Origin: Saccharina japonica
Taxonomy: Eukaryota > Sar > Phaeophyceae > Laminariales > Laminariaceae
Length of the DNA: 64,000 nucleotides
Assembly: GCA_008828725.1 (NCBI GenBank)
Contig: MEHQ01003287.1
Coordinates: 77,203-141,202, forward strand
Direction of reading: 5' to 3'
This document shows positions 1 to 20,000 of this stretch, piece by piece. Each line of letters starts with the position of its first letter. Within the stretch, counting starts at the first letter, position 1. The translations under genes and the position numbers were made by a program. The notes under the pieces are model-generated. The model was not told the origin of the DNA and did not search any database. It worked only from the letters and a program-made list of their open reading frames with translations.

Positions 1-497
1 AGTGAGGAGGCGGAAGGAGTGCCCGCTGTGGGATCCTACTCGTAATAGATCTGAGTTACGAAAGGTAGGGAGTTGGAAAAGTAGGGCACATATAATACCG
101 GTACAGCAGATGGGATGGAAAACAACCAAGCTAAATTAATGTTGGGGAGGTCGGAGACCATGAGCGGTAGACGTGGAAGGCGGTTCATGGTTCATGTGTA
201 CTCCGTTGGGGGCAAGCCCCTGCAGCGGCGTTGACGGAGTTGTAGGTAGTAGTTGTAGGCCGGCTCGACAGGTGGAAGCTGCACGTCCAGATCGGTTTGC
301 TGTTCGTTGACCACCATCGCTAGCACCTGAGTCATTGTGACGGTGCTATCTTAATGAGCTAATAGGGTAAAAATATCGATCAATTACCCAGCCCAGGGTA
401 AGCCTCAATAACACCATCGTGTCATTCATTGCCGCGCTCGACGTCGCATCATTAGGGCAGGAGGGGGCATAATACGGGCTGCTGGCGTTTATCTTTT

Positions 498-879
498 TCA
501 TGCCGAGACATTCACAGATGGCGCGATAAACCTTGCAGCTAAACTGTGGTCTGCTGTCGGAGACGAGCTTGTCGGGGCAGCCCCCAAGAGGTATCTAACA
601 CTGGTCGATGTGGATGTCGGCGGTGCCCGTGGCGGTGAGCTGTGCTCCTGTTGCGGCATACATGTTGGTGCAGCTGCTGAAGCGGTCAGTGAGAAGAAGG
701 ATGTGGGTGTTGCCGCGTGGGGTAAAGGGCAGAGGACCGAAATAGTAGATGCACACGGCGATGCCTGATCCGCTTGGCAGTGGCAGAAAAAGGTTAGGCC
801 AGCGGATTTTTTGGCACGAAGTCTTGCACGCCTGGCGTTTGAGGAGGCGGCGGATCCACCAGCAGGTGGAGATGTCCAT
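498..879 (-). pseudogene. Ty3/gypsy-type integrase remnant
   Basis: Read on the minus strand, 879-595 encodes a recognisable piece of an LTR-retrotransposon integrase: a Cys-x2-Cys-like zinc-binding tail followed by the catalytic-core start, with the hallmark stretch GPLPFTPRGNTHILLLTDRF and then a GTADI motif. The reading frame then shifts, and the following core sequence (LGAAPTSSSPTADHSLAARF, a degraded version of the usual GxPxxLxSDxGxxF block) continues in another frame at about 594-498. No open reading frame spans both parts and no LTRs are visible, so this is a dead fragment. Neighbouring short frames up to about 1.75 kb may be further retroelement debris, but I cannot identify them. 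The family assignment is from motif recognition only. Confidence 0.6.
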
Positions 880-2517
880 GCTGATCCATCAAAAGAAACG
901 TGCTCGAGCCCGCTGAGCGTTCGCGAAACTCTCACGTGGAAGGTGGTGGCGTGGCACGTTGTTTAGCACACAAGTGCGCATCAGCGCTAACCCCCACACG
1001 TTGGGTAGTGGGGAGGGAAGCGCCCATACCTTCCGCAAGGCTTTATCCAACCCGAGAGGAACGACCTCTGAACTGACACGAGTAATCGACGAGTTCTTGA
1101 TCACAACTACGCCGCCGTCTTGTCACGGACGACACGAGGCCTTCAGTTATCAAGGTCCCCCTTTATCTGCTGACTGCCCACTTGGACACCAGCGACCAAG
1201 GGCGAGCTTTCGACAAAATCCGCACTTTCGGAACGTCAACCAACACCGTGTTTTCCAAGTACTTCCGGGCGAGCGAACAACTTGTCTCGGTCGTTCAGGG
1301 GACTGAGAAGGTCTTCAAGCCGAGCGACGGGATGGTTATCGAGTGTGTCTGGTCGAGCGGCGCTCAACACTAATGCGGACTATCTACCCTGGAGGGCTGG
1401 TGACAACTGCCCAGCCGTACGAAACCGTAGCTGACATGTGGCTACAGCAGGAGTAGCCTTTGAGGTGTTGGCACCCGTGTTGGCAACCAGCAACGCGTCT
1501 GCCATCCTTGGCGATAATTTCCATGCGCAGCCCATGGGTGGACACTCGTTCTCACCTCCGGCTGCGGCACAGCAGGCGCTCATCCCACGACAACACGCAC
1601 GGCTTCTCCTTTATAGCCCGCTTGTCATGAACATCGCGACGACGTGACAGCCTCCCTCCGAGGAAGACCCGTTCGACCCGAACCACGTGGCCTGGCCCCT
1701 TGAGCGCCACCGGGAAACTTACGCTCGCTCTACGATACACGGCTGCTCAACTTGTCAAAGCTATCGGGGGCCCTTTCAATCTTAACCCTTGAAATGTTCA
1801 TGTGTCGTTGGCGGCACATGTGGCATGGTGATCTGAGCGTGCATGCAAAAGTCAACCTCAACTGCCGACCCCAACTGAACGGTATCTCAATGTTTACACC
1901 ATCGGGTGCTCGCTTGTGCGGCAATGGTAAAATATCGTTTTTTGCGCTGTAATTGTTGAAGGTGCATACGGTGGCCGAAAATTGATGTTTGCTTGGTGTC
2001 CGTTTGAATGTTAAACACGGAAACGGTAAATCGACGATATTTTGGGCTCGTACTTGTTTGTATGGTAACAGTTAAATTTAGATACACCAGGGTATACGGT
2101 AACTGTGTGTAAGTACGGTAACAGGTAAACCGGTATTTATTTTATGGTATTCAGTTGTACGGTAACTTGTCTGCACGGCGTCCTGGGTTTTCCTAAATAC
2201 CGTGGCTTTGCCGTGCGTGGTATTTCTACTACGGTCATTACTGTACTGCTGCTGTGTATATAGCAGTAAACCGACACTAAAACAGAAACGCACAACATGC
2301 GGACAGCAACGACCTTGCCTTTCTCTGTTTCTACGTTGCTTGTATAGCGTGTTGCGTGTTGTGGCGAACTGATTAATGACATATGTTTGAAGTAGATATA
2401 CTTCGTTTATTCGTACGTCTACGTTTAATACCATGCCCCCCCCCCCCGCGCATGATAAATGAAGGTCCCCCCCCCCCCCGCTGCCTCGAAAAACAAACCG
2501 CGCAGAGCACGCTCGCG
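880..2517. other. No recognisable gene; probable decayed repeat DNA
   Basis: Short broken frames are present on both strands between 960 and 1750, none longer than about 115 codons and none with a motif I recognise. From about 1900 to 2380 the sequence becomes AT-richer, with many 'cggtaa' words. Two poly-C runs (about 2435-2447 and 2467-2479) lie just before the ankyrin gene. No RNA gene was seen. Confidence 0.4.
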
Positions 2518-3639
2518 ATGGGGGAACCGCGCGGACAGGCCCTGACAACCAACGCGGACACCCTCTTGAACGTGTCAGAGTTCGTCGACGACGGGCAGTA
2601 CCTCTTCTTCGGGCTTGTGTCGAAGGCCTGGAGGGGAGCGTGGGGAGATCGCGAGACGGTCACGAGTTACACGACACCCTACTCCACGATGCCGCAGCTG
2701 CTCTACAGCTTCGAGTGCGGCTTGCCGCGTGACACGGTCCGACTGTGCTCCAGCATCGCGACTTTCGGCAAGCTGGAGCTGCTGCAGTCTGCGAGGAAGA
2801 ACGGCTGCCCCTGGGACGAGCGCACGTGCAGCATGGCCGCTTCCAGGGGGCACTTGGGCGTGCTCCGGTGGGCACGCGAGGCGGGCTGCCCTTGGGACGC
2901 GGAAACGTGCCGAGCGGCCGCGGGGTCGGGGCAGCTCGAAGCGCTCCAGTGGGCACGGGAGCAAGGCTGTCCCTGGGACAGGCACACGTGCGAGCTGGCC
3001 GCCCTCGGAGGGCACCTGAGAGTGCTGCAGTGGGCGCGCCAGAACGGTTGTACTTGGGGCCATTTGACCTGCACAGGGGCTGCGATTGGAGGGCACCTGG
3101 ACGTTCTCAAGTGGGCGCGAGAAAATGGCTGCACCTGGTTTGGGGACACGTGTCGGGCCGCCGCCTTTGGGGGGCACTTGTCCACTCTCAGGTGGGCCTG
3201 GGAGCACGGCTGCCCAATTTCTGCGGAAACTTGCTGGGGGGCGGCAGAAGGGGGGCACCTTCATATCCTCCAGTGGGCGAGATCGGAGGGCGCCGAGTGG
3301 GACCAGAGGACGTGCAGCGAGGCGGCGTACAGGGGGCATCTCCCGGTGCTCAAGTGGGCGCGCGAGAACGGCTGCCCCTGGGACTCGCAGACCTGCTGGA
3401 AGGCTGCAGAGGGCGGTCATCTGGACGTCCTTCAGTGGGCCCGGGCGAACGGCTGTGCGTGGGACGAGTGGACGTGCTCCAAGGCGGCTAGGCAAGGGCA
3501 GCTGCACGTGATAAAGTGGGCCCGAGCGAATGGTTGCCCGTGGAGCGTGTGGACCTGTCGCACGGCCGCGATGGGTGGGCACCAGCACGTCCTCGACTGG
3601 GCGCGAGCGAACGGCTGCCCGGAGGTAGATAACGAGTGA
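2518..3639 (+). CDS. Ankyrin-repeat protein, single exon
   Basis: This is an intact intronless gene of about 373 codons. Residues 1-75 form a non-repeat head with an F-box-like patch (LLNVSEFVDD...LVSKAW). The rest is eleven tandem 27-residue repeats of the form GHLxVLxWAREx-GCPWDxxTCxxAA. This is the Trp/Cys-marked ankyrin-like repeat that is strongly expanded in brown algae and some other stramenopiles. Such repeats bind protein partners; the partner here is unknown. I chose the ATG at 2518 because the in-frame ATG at 2383 would translate two poly-C runs as proline tracts. The repeat register is perfect at DNA level (81-bp period), with no frameshift, so the gene looks under selection. The last repeat is cut short after GCPEVDNE. 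An F-box adaptor role is possible but weakly supported. Confidence 0.85.
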   Translation: MGEPRGQALTTNADTLLNVSEFVDDGQYLFFGLVSKAWRGAWGDRETVTSYTTPYSTMPQLLYSFECGLPRDTVRLCSSIATFGKLELLQSARKNGCPWDERTCSMAASRGHLGVLRWAREAGCPWDAETCRAAAGSGQLEALQWAREQGCPWDRHTCELAALGGHLRVLQWARQNGCTWGHLTCTGAAIGGHLDVLKWARENGCTWFGDTCRAAAFGGHLSTLRWAWEHGCPISAETCWGAAEGGHLHILQWARSEGAEWDQRTCSEAAYRGHLPVLKWARENGCPWDSQTCWKAAEGGHLDVLQWARANGCAWDEWTCSKAARQGQLHVIKWARANGCPWSVWTCRTAAMGGHQHVLDWARANGCPEVDNE

Positions 3640-4993
3640 CTCGAGGCCTTCTTTGGTCTTGACCCGACAGGCGGGGTATTCTAACAGTTTCGTTCATCTT
3701 CCTGCAGCGATGGCGTTCCCGCGACCACGCCCACAGCCGCCATCGCTACCCGTAGCCCTGCTGAGACCTTTCGTGCTGTAGAAGTCAACCGTGCCGTGGC
3801 TATGTTGCGCATGATGCCTCTTCCCACTTAGACGAGAGCAGTACACTGAAACGAAGCAACAGAGGGTTTCTGTCTACTACCTGGAAGTAGCCCTGAGGCG
3901 GTAAATTCGGCAGGGTGGAAGAAAAAAAAACAGTGAAAACTGTCTGTGTGCCCTATATGGGCTCTAAATAGATACGTTGGATTGAAAGAGAGCGTCCGTG
4001 TGGGCTCTATTTATGTACATATCAATTGACGAGGGCGTCAAGTTAATTGCTGATTGGAGGGAAATGCAACAAGATGAAAAAACACGGGGAGACAACGGGT
4101 CAGCCAACGGCTGGGAGCTCTGCAGCGTGCAACTCCGGATGGCCGAGCCAGGCCACATGAACGTAAATCACACCTCACGCCGCACGCTATATTTCACACG
4201 ACCATAAAACAGTGTAGAGAAGAGATGGGTGTCACATTCCAATGAGTTCGCCGAACGTCTTGAGCTGGGCTCGGACGGGTGTTTCCGCGAACGAGTTCCA
4301 ATCGGAACCGAGCAACACAACCGAGACACCACAACAGTACATCCTTACAGTTTTGACATTGCAAAACCTCCGCGACCAAGACGAGGAGTTGAATTGGGCA
4401 AGTGGCGATTCCGCACAGTGGGGCGCACTGCTTTTACGTAGGCCGCCGGGGGAACTCCGGCCATCAATCTCGCGATGACTCTGGGATGCTGGAGAACACA
4501 AAAAGGTTTTCATCCGGATATATAGGCGTCATGTTTCCGAGCTAAGGGACGCTTGTCTCGATGAGCGTCTCTAGAGCTTCCGCGGCGCGGTGCATTTTGT
4601 TTTTTCTCATGCGGTCCAAGGGAGGGAAGCTTAAAGCTTTCATGCAACTTGTATTGGACAGGCGGACGGACGGACAGGCAGACCGACAGAAAAAAAAAAA
4701 AAAAACAGAGACCCCAGTTGGCACTGGGGAATAGTTCGATAGTTGACGCCGGTTGAGCCCGGGTACACCACCCCGTCTCTCTCTCATGCGACTTTATTCG
4801 TCACGACTACGAGGTATTGCCCCGGGGCTGTGCACGCGCTCATCAACGAGGCATCTACAATAGTATTCACACCATTACGACGAGTGCGATTGCCAATACT
4901 TCGTACAACGTTAAAAACAAACCTAAACAAAGTCGGGCACATGCGCGTGTTGGAAACGCACACACACGGAGCACTGGGCGTACGCCAACGTCA
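3640..4993. other. Intergenic, nothing identified
   Basis: No coding region with a recognisable motif or plausible exon was found on either strand. There is an A16-type run near 4690-4705. Short frames at 3998-4513 on both strands look like chance. Confidence 0.4.
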
Positions 4994-5534
4994 CTACAAA
5001 GCTCCGCGCTCGTCCTCCTTCCGTGGTCGCTTCGAGCACGCCCTATCGGTAGCTGCCAATATTTGGTCCGCAGAGCCAGAATGCCCCCGTGGGTCGCCAA
5101 ACCCTAGTTCCGTACAAGCGCCGTTATTTCGGCGTTCTTCGATACCAGCTTCAACACCACCGCCACTAACAGTGCCCTCCCCTCCGGGGTCAGCTTGTGC
5201 CACGACCCCCTCGGTGCAATCTCCTCGTCGCCTGGCCTCCTCCCGCTCACAGGAGGCCCCTTTTTTCGATCTGCCGGCGCCGCCGATCCCATTAAGGCAC
5301 GCGCCGCCGTCGTGAACAACAGCCTTAGAAGGAGCATCTACCTCTACTCGTACCACCCCAACGTTGTCGGCGCTCTTCTCCGAGAGCTCCTTCGCCGCAG
5401 CCAACACTTTGTCAGCCCCCCCGCCGCCGTTCTCGCCGCCGCCCCCGCCGCTGCGGACAATGGCTGAGACGGGGGTTGCGCCCGACCCAGTCTTGGCGAC
5501 GCTTTCGGGCTCCAAAAAGTACGCATCGTCAAAC
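4994..5534 (-). CDS. Candidate last exon of the DUS2 gene (C-terminal extension)
   Basis: DUS2 exon 9 ends with GCTAG followed by a textbook donor GTGAGT (6966-6961), in phase 2. A good acceptor (GCGACAG) on the minus strand at 5535 opens a frame in exactly that phase, starting FDDAYFLEPESVAKTG and running 179 codons to a stop at 4994. The first half is Gly-rich and then has a helix-like, coding-looking stretch (ADKVLAAAKELSEKS). The second half could equally be read in another frame, where LTPEGRALLVAVVLKLVSKN ends at a stop at 5104, so a frameshift or a further splice is possible. I do not recognise a domain. If this exon is not used, DUS2 ends at the TGA at 6965-6963. Confidence 0.4.
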
Positions 5535-5652
5535 CTGTCGCGCCACCAAAACGCGCGCGTGAAGTCAAATAAATGCGAAACGCGAACAAACACGGAAGCG
5601 AGCGCACGGGAATGGGGGGATTGGGTACCTGGTACAATGTAGCGGGCAGGTT

Positions 5653-5760
5653 ATTACGGGGGACCATAGTAAATAGGACCAAACATTGTTAGTAAAAATA
5701 GGTAAAGCTATAGTTTTTTTGGGTGTACCGCAGGTCCTATTTACTATGGCCCCCCGTGAT
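5653..5760. mobile_element. MITE family 1, copy A
   Basis: A short non-coding element with terminal inverted repeats. The ends read TTACGGGGGACCATAGTAAA and its reverse complement, bordered by TA. The inner part resembles the other copies at 12533, 14226, 25765, 59916, 61823 and 62774. The TA border suggests mobilisation by a Tc1/mariner-like transposase, which is not present in this window. Confidence 0.75.
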
Positions 5761-6966
5761 AGTTATTCGGCGTAGGAGAACTCTTGCAAGGACATTGTTG
5801 GGGAAGTTGGCGCGCGCACCGAAGAACATTACGGTATGTCGCGCGGTAGTGAACTTCTCCGTAGTTCTGCAACCGTTTCTAGCCAAACCCCGTGAATTTT
5901 CAGCTTATAACGTAACAGCCGCCACGATTGTTGTACCGCAACTATCGTGTACTATTATATCTTTATTTTGCGGCGGCAACTGCTGTTGGTCACTTGAAGT
6001 GAAGGCATATATACCACGCAAAACATGCCGAAACATGTTGAAACACCCGCGAAACGTTTCGCGAAAAGAGACCGATAAGTTCGAGGCAGGAGACAGAGCA
6101 CGATGAAAGAGCGCGGCCTCTTTCCCTGCGCATGGCCTGCCCGGCGTTGAAAACAGCGTCCTTTTGATATTTTTCGTCCCGAGGAGTACCGCCGCTCACT
6201 TGTGAATGCAGCTTCGCTCCGCCGGCTCAGACGCAGAACTCCTGCCCAGCTGTAGCGCACGCTCTCTTCGCCTGAGCGCCCGAAGAGAAGCACGGGCGAC
6301 ATTTTTTGTTTTCATTTTTTCGTTAAAAAATACGCTACGACCTTCGATAAAACGCAAGCGATGCAGTGATCTTCATGCAGAACACGGGACGATTTTCGAT
6401 TGAAGGCTGCGGTACTTAATAGCCCAACAACCGTTATTTTGGCTGCCCTGTCGACAACAAGCAGTCACCCCGACCTGGTCACCCTTGCGTGCTCTTGGCG
6501 CGAAAACAAACCTTGCGTGACAACCGATGGACAACGCAGGCGATCAATAATCCCCGCTCGTGTGGGCATTCTTTGGCCCATGCACAAGCGCCCCTCTCCA
6601 AACCGCAGGAGCGGCAGTACAGAACAGTACTACCCCAGTACGACTTTACGGCACTACTACTACCACCGTAACTTGCCACATTCCCGCGCGTCAAAAGCAG
6701 CGTGCAGTCGGGACGCGGGGTAAGCACAACTGATTACACTTTCCCGCCCCCTCCCGCGCGTATGTTCTCTACCGCCTGCCTCGGGCGAACAGCGGCCCGT
6801 CCGCGCCCATCTCGTCCAGCCACAAAACAACATCGCATACCGGCAGTCAACACCGTGCGTAACACCCTCCTAGATTGCTTGCTCTCGATGCGCGGGCCGT
6901 AACGCGGGGCGATTGTCCTCGTGGGTTTTCAGCAGTATGATAGTGGTACAGTGCCGCCTGACTCAC

Positions 6967-16648
<9,682 letters not shown>

Positions 16649-17007
16649 AAGGCACACAGGCTGGAGGGCGAGAGCGAGAGCCCACACAGCTTGCCAAAAA
16701 AAAGGCGCTGGTTAAATCCAATGCGGTATGTCCCCTCATTCCGTACGCCTGCCAAGACTAAATGAAAACCGTTGATTTTAAAACGGAGGCTTCGAGGCTT
16801 CCAAGGACACACTTTTACAGTCTTGTCCGCTGGAGCAACCCTACTGAAGGATCCGCCAAGCCAGCGAAGCGACCGATCACTACCTCTTTGGTTATAGCCT
16901 ACTTTAGTTTTCGCTTAGTGGGTACCTAGGTGACAGGCAGCAACGTATTGTCAGCTCGAGGTTTGCTGGATTGAAAACAAGACCAAGGAGCGGGACCAAG
17001 CAAAGCG
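16649..17007. promoter_or_regulatory. Shared divergent promoter region, DUS2 / RPA2
   Basis: The start codons of DUS2 (minus, 16648) and RPA2 (plus, 17008) are 359 bp apart, head to head. The interval must hold both 5' UTRs and both core promoters. I see no convincing TATA box. Joint regulation is inference from the arrangement. Confidence 0.6.
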
Positions 17008-20000
17008 ATGTCGTACGGAGGCTTGGAGTACGGAGGTGGAGGGGGAGGAGGAGGAGGAGGGGGTTTCGGAGGAGGTGGAAGTATGAATGGTGAGACGAGA
17101 CACGCTGGTCTCCTGGTGCATCCCCCCCACGGGCCTTATTGACATCGGGAGCCCAAAATGTGTACGAAATCGTTTTGGATTGTTTTCAAACCTCAAATCC
17201 TTTTCAAAATGTCGACTAGCCTTTTGCGCCAAAAGCAAGCCAGTTGCTTGCGCTCGCTCTGCCGGCCGTCGAGTTTGGTGGCAGGGCTGCTACTGTCTGC
17301 ACGTTAGTAGAAGAACAGGTGCACTATTCATGAGCTCTGGCACTTTGGAGTGTGGGTGGGAAGGGCGGGGGTGGGGTGTGATAAGGGTCGAGGTTATGAT
17401 GGCTAAAAAACATCGGAACAAGGTTGCAATCTATGGTAGGAATCAGAAGTACGACACCGCATTTTTGCGGTTTTTCACATTTTTAACGACGTTTTTGGCG
17501 CCAAGACGACCCCGCGGTGCGACACCATGTGACCACAGCAGTATCTTCGAACGAGCGCAACGAGCCCTTGATAAGTACATGGTGCATCCACACGATCACG
17601 GTATACCATATCGCAGAACTCGTACTTGTACGTAGAGCTTGTGCCGATATCGTACTGAATATCTACTCTTCGTATTCACATAATGCTAATAATACGCCTG
17701 GTATGAGCTACCATGATACTTGTATCATACGTACGTACGTAGCAGTTTTTTTTTAGTCAAGGAATGGCAGGAGACAGCACTTTCACCCCTTGACAGGCAC
17801 CGTCAAGGCAAACGCCTTGACAGACAGCCTTGACAGCCAAAACCCGGGGACACGAGATGAAAAGCCCCCTTTTCTGGGAAGGACCATGTTGTTCAAAATA
17901 GCGCGTTTTTCTGCTTTTTTGCATTTTTCGACATTTCGCTACGATTTCCGCGTTCGTTCTGGAGCAGTAAAAAATGCAAGAAGCAATCGAACTCCGTACG
18001 GAATCTCCGTGGTTGAAACTTATTTCATGTAAAACGAGTGAGGCCGACTGCTATTATGGGATCGGGATCCAAAAACCGCCCAGGTTTTCCCTTCATCGTA
18101 CAGAAACCCGCGAGCAGTGCCGTGGGTAGTGATGGGCCATTTCTGGACGCTGCCCGCAGAAAAAAAAACGCGTTTTTCGCACACAGCAACCACCGCTGCA
18201 ACGAGTTATCGCCTCACAGAGCAGGGGCCCCGCTAAAACTTCCAAGGCTGTGTGCTCCCTTTCTCTGAGCGTCCTCGCTGCCAAGTTTGAGGGCCGTAGG
18301 TGGCTCGTGTCTGGAGGTCTCGCACGGAACGTGAGGCCTGGTCCGTTTCTGTCTCAACTTTTTTTGCTAGACAGAAATGCCCATTTATGTCTAGCAAAAA
18401 GTTGAGACAGAAGTAGACCAGGCTTCACGCCCCAAGCAAGACCTCCGGATACAGACCACCTACGGCCCTCATATTTGTCACCGACGAATCTCTGCTCAGT
18501 GGACCATCCACCCTCCAAGTTATGTGGTAGCGACCCGAGCTCTGTGAGGCGAGCACTCGGCGGTGGCGGTTAGTGGGTGTGTCGAAAAACACGTATTTTT
18601 TGCTGGGTCGGGGAGGTTTTGGGACAGAAAAAAAAGAAGCAGAGCCTTGTGTGAGTTTCAACACCGCAAAGAGGAAAAGCTGTTTTGTTTTTTCGATTCC
18701 GATTCCGAAGCAGAGCCTTGTGTGAGTTTCAACACCGCAAAGAGGAAAAGCTGTTTTGTTTTTTCGATTCCGATTCCGTGCCATTGTGGAATCGGAGCCC
18801 AGAAAACAAAACAGCTTTACCCCTTTATGGTGGTGAAACCCGCACCTCTCGCTGTTTCATTTTGTCTGTCCCAAAACCTGCCCGACGCAGCAAAAAATAC
18901 GTGTTTTTGGACACCACTAACCGACACCGCCGAGTGCTCGCCTCACATAGCTCGGGTCGCTACAGCCCTTGTAGGGCGGATGGTCCAATGAGCAGAGAGT
19001 CGTCGGCGTCAAATACGAGGGCTGTTGGTTGTCTGTGGCTGGCCGTCTTGCTTGGGGCATGAAGCCTGGTCTAGTTCCGAGCGAGACCTCCAGATACAGG
19101 CCACCTGCGGCCCTCAAACTTGGCAACTAGAAAGTCCAGAGCAAATGGGCGTACAGCCTTGGAAGTTTCAGCGTGATCCGTGCTCTGTGAGGCGAGGACT
19201 TGTGGCAGCGGTGGTTGCTGTGTGCGAAAAGCTCGTTCTTTTATGCGGACAGCGTCCAGAAATGGCCCATTACTACCGACGACACTGCTCGCGGGTTTCT
19301 GTACGATCAAGGGAAAAACTGGGTTTTTTTCTTGATTCCGATTCCATAATACTCGGCCTAACCAGCAGCACGAAAAAACAGAAAATAGAGGTTTCCACAC
19401 ATGTTATGGGGATTTTTTTGTACCAGGGGGTAGGGGACACATGTCTAGACTGATGGCTGATGGGTTTGCCTTTTGACAGTTAGCCTTGCCAGACAAACAG
19501 CTTGGCACTGGCATGTCTCCCGGCATCTTTGGTGTGAGCGTGCGAGCGTGTTACTAATAGTGCGTGAGTACACCCGGTGGGTAGACGCCATAAAAGACTT
19601 CCCTGTGGTACGTATATAGTATATGCCACAAGCGGTATAATGGCACGCGCTTCCTGGGCTGTTCGGATTTTGCACGTATGTTTTTACCACCCGGCACCCT
19701 GTTCCCTTTTGGTACTTTGACGTGACCCGCAGTGGGCCCATCCCATATGTGCCACCCTGCTCCCACTTAGTGGTGCAGAAACATAATCAGCCCCCTCCGC
19801 GGGAGCCGCCGGAGGCCCACCTGCCACCCCGTTCCCATTTAGTACTATTAATATGTAGGCCATACATATGAATATCTGTAAGAACTCCTTCTATATATAC
19901 AACCGTAACGAATGTACGTGAAAAGCCGAACAGCCCAGCACGTATATATACAATACGTGCAATTTTACGGGAGCTGTTGTAGGTACAGTTGGTGGCTGTT

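Noticed and set aside
1182..1373. Possible gag-like fragment (DTSDQGRAFDKIRTFG...)
   Set aside because: Its composition looks protein-like, but I could not tie it to a known family, and it is only 63 codons.
2575..3588. 337-codon open frame antisense to the ankyrin gene
   Set aside because: It is open only because the 81-bp repeat unit has no stop in that frame; the product is a Pro/Arg-rich shadow.
3964..4513. Overlapping 60-90 codon frames
   Set aside because: No motif, no splice-supported extension, similar frames on both strands.
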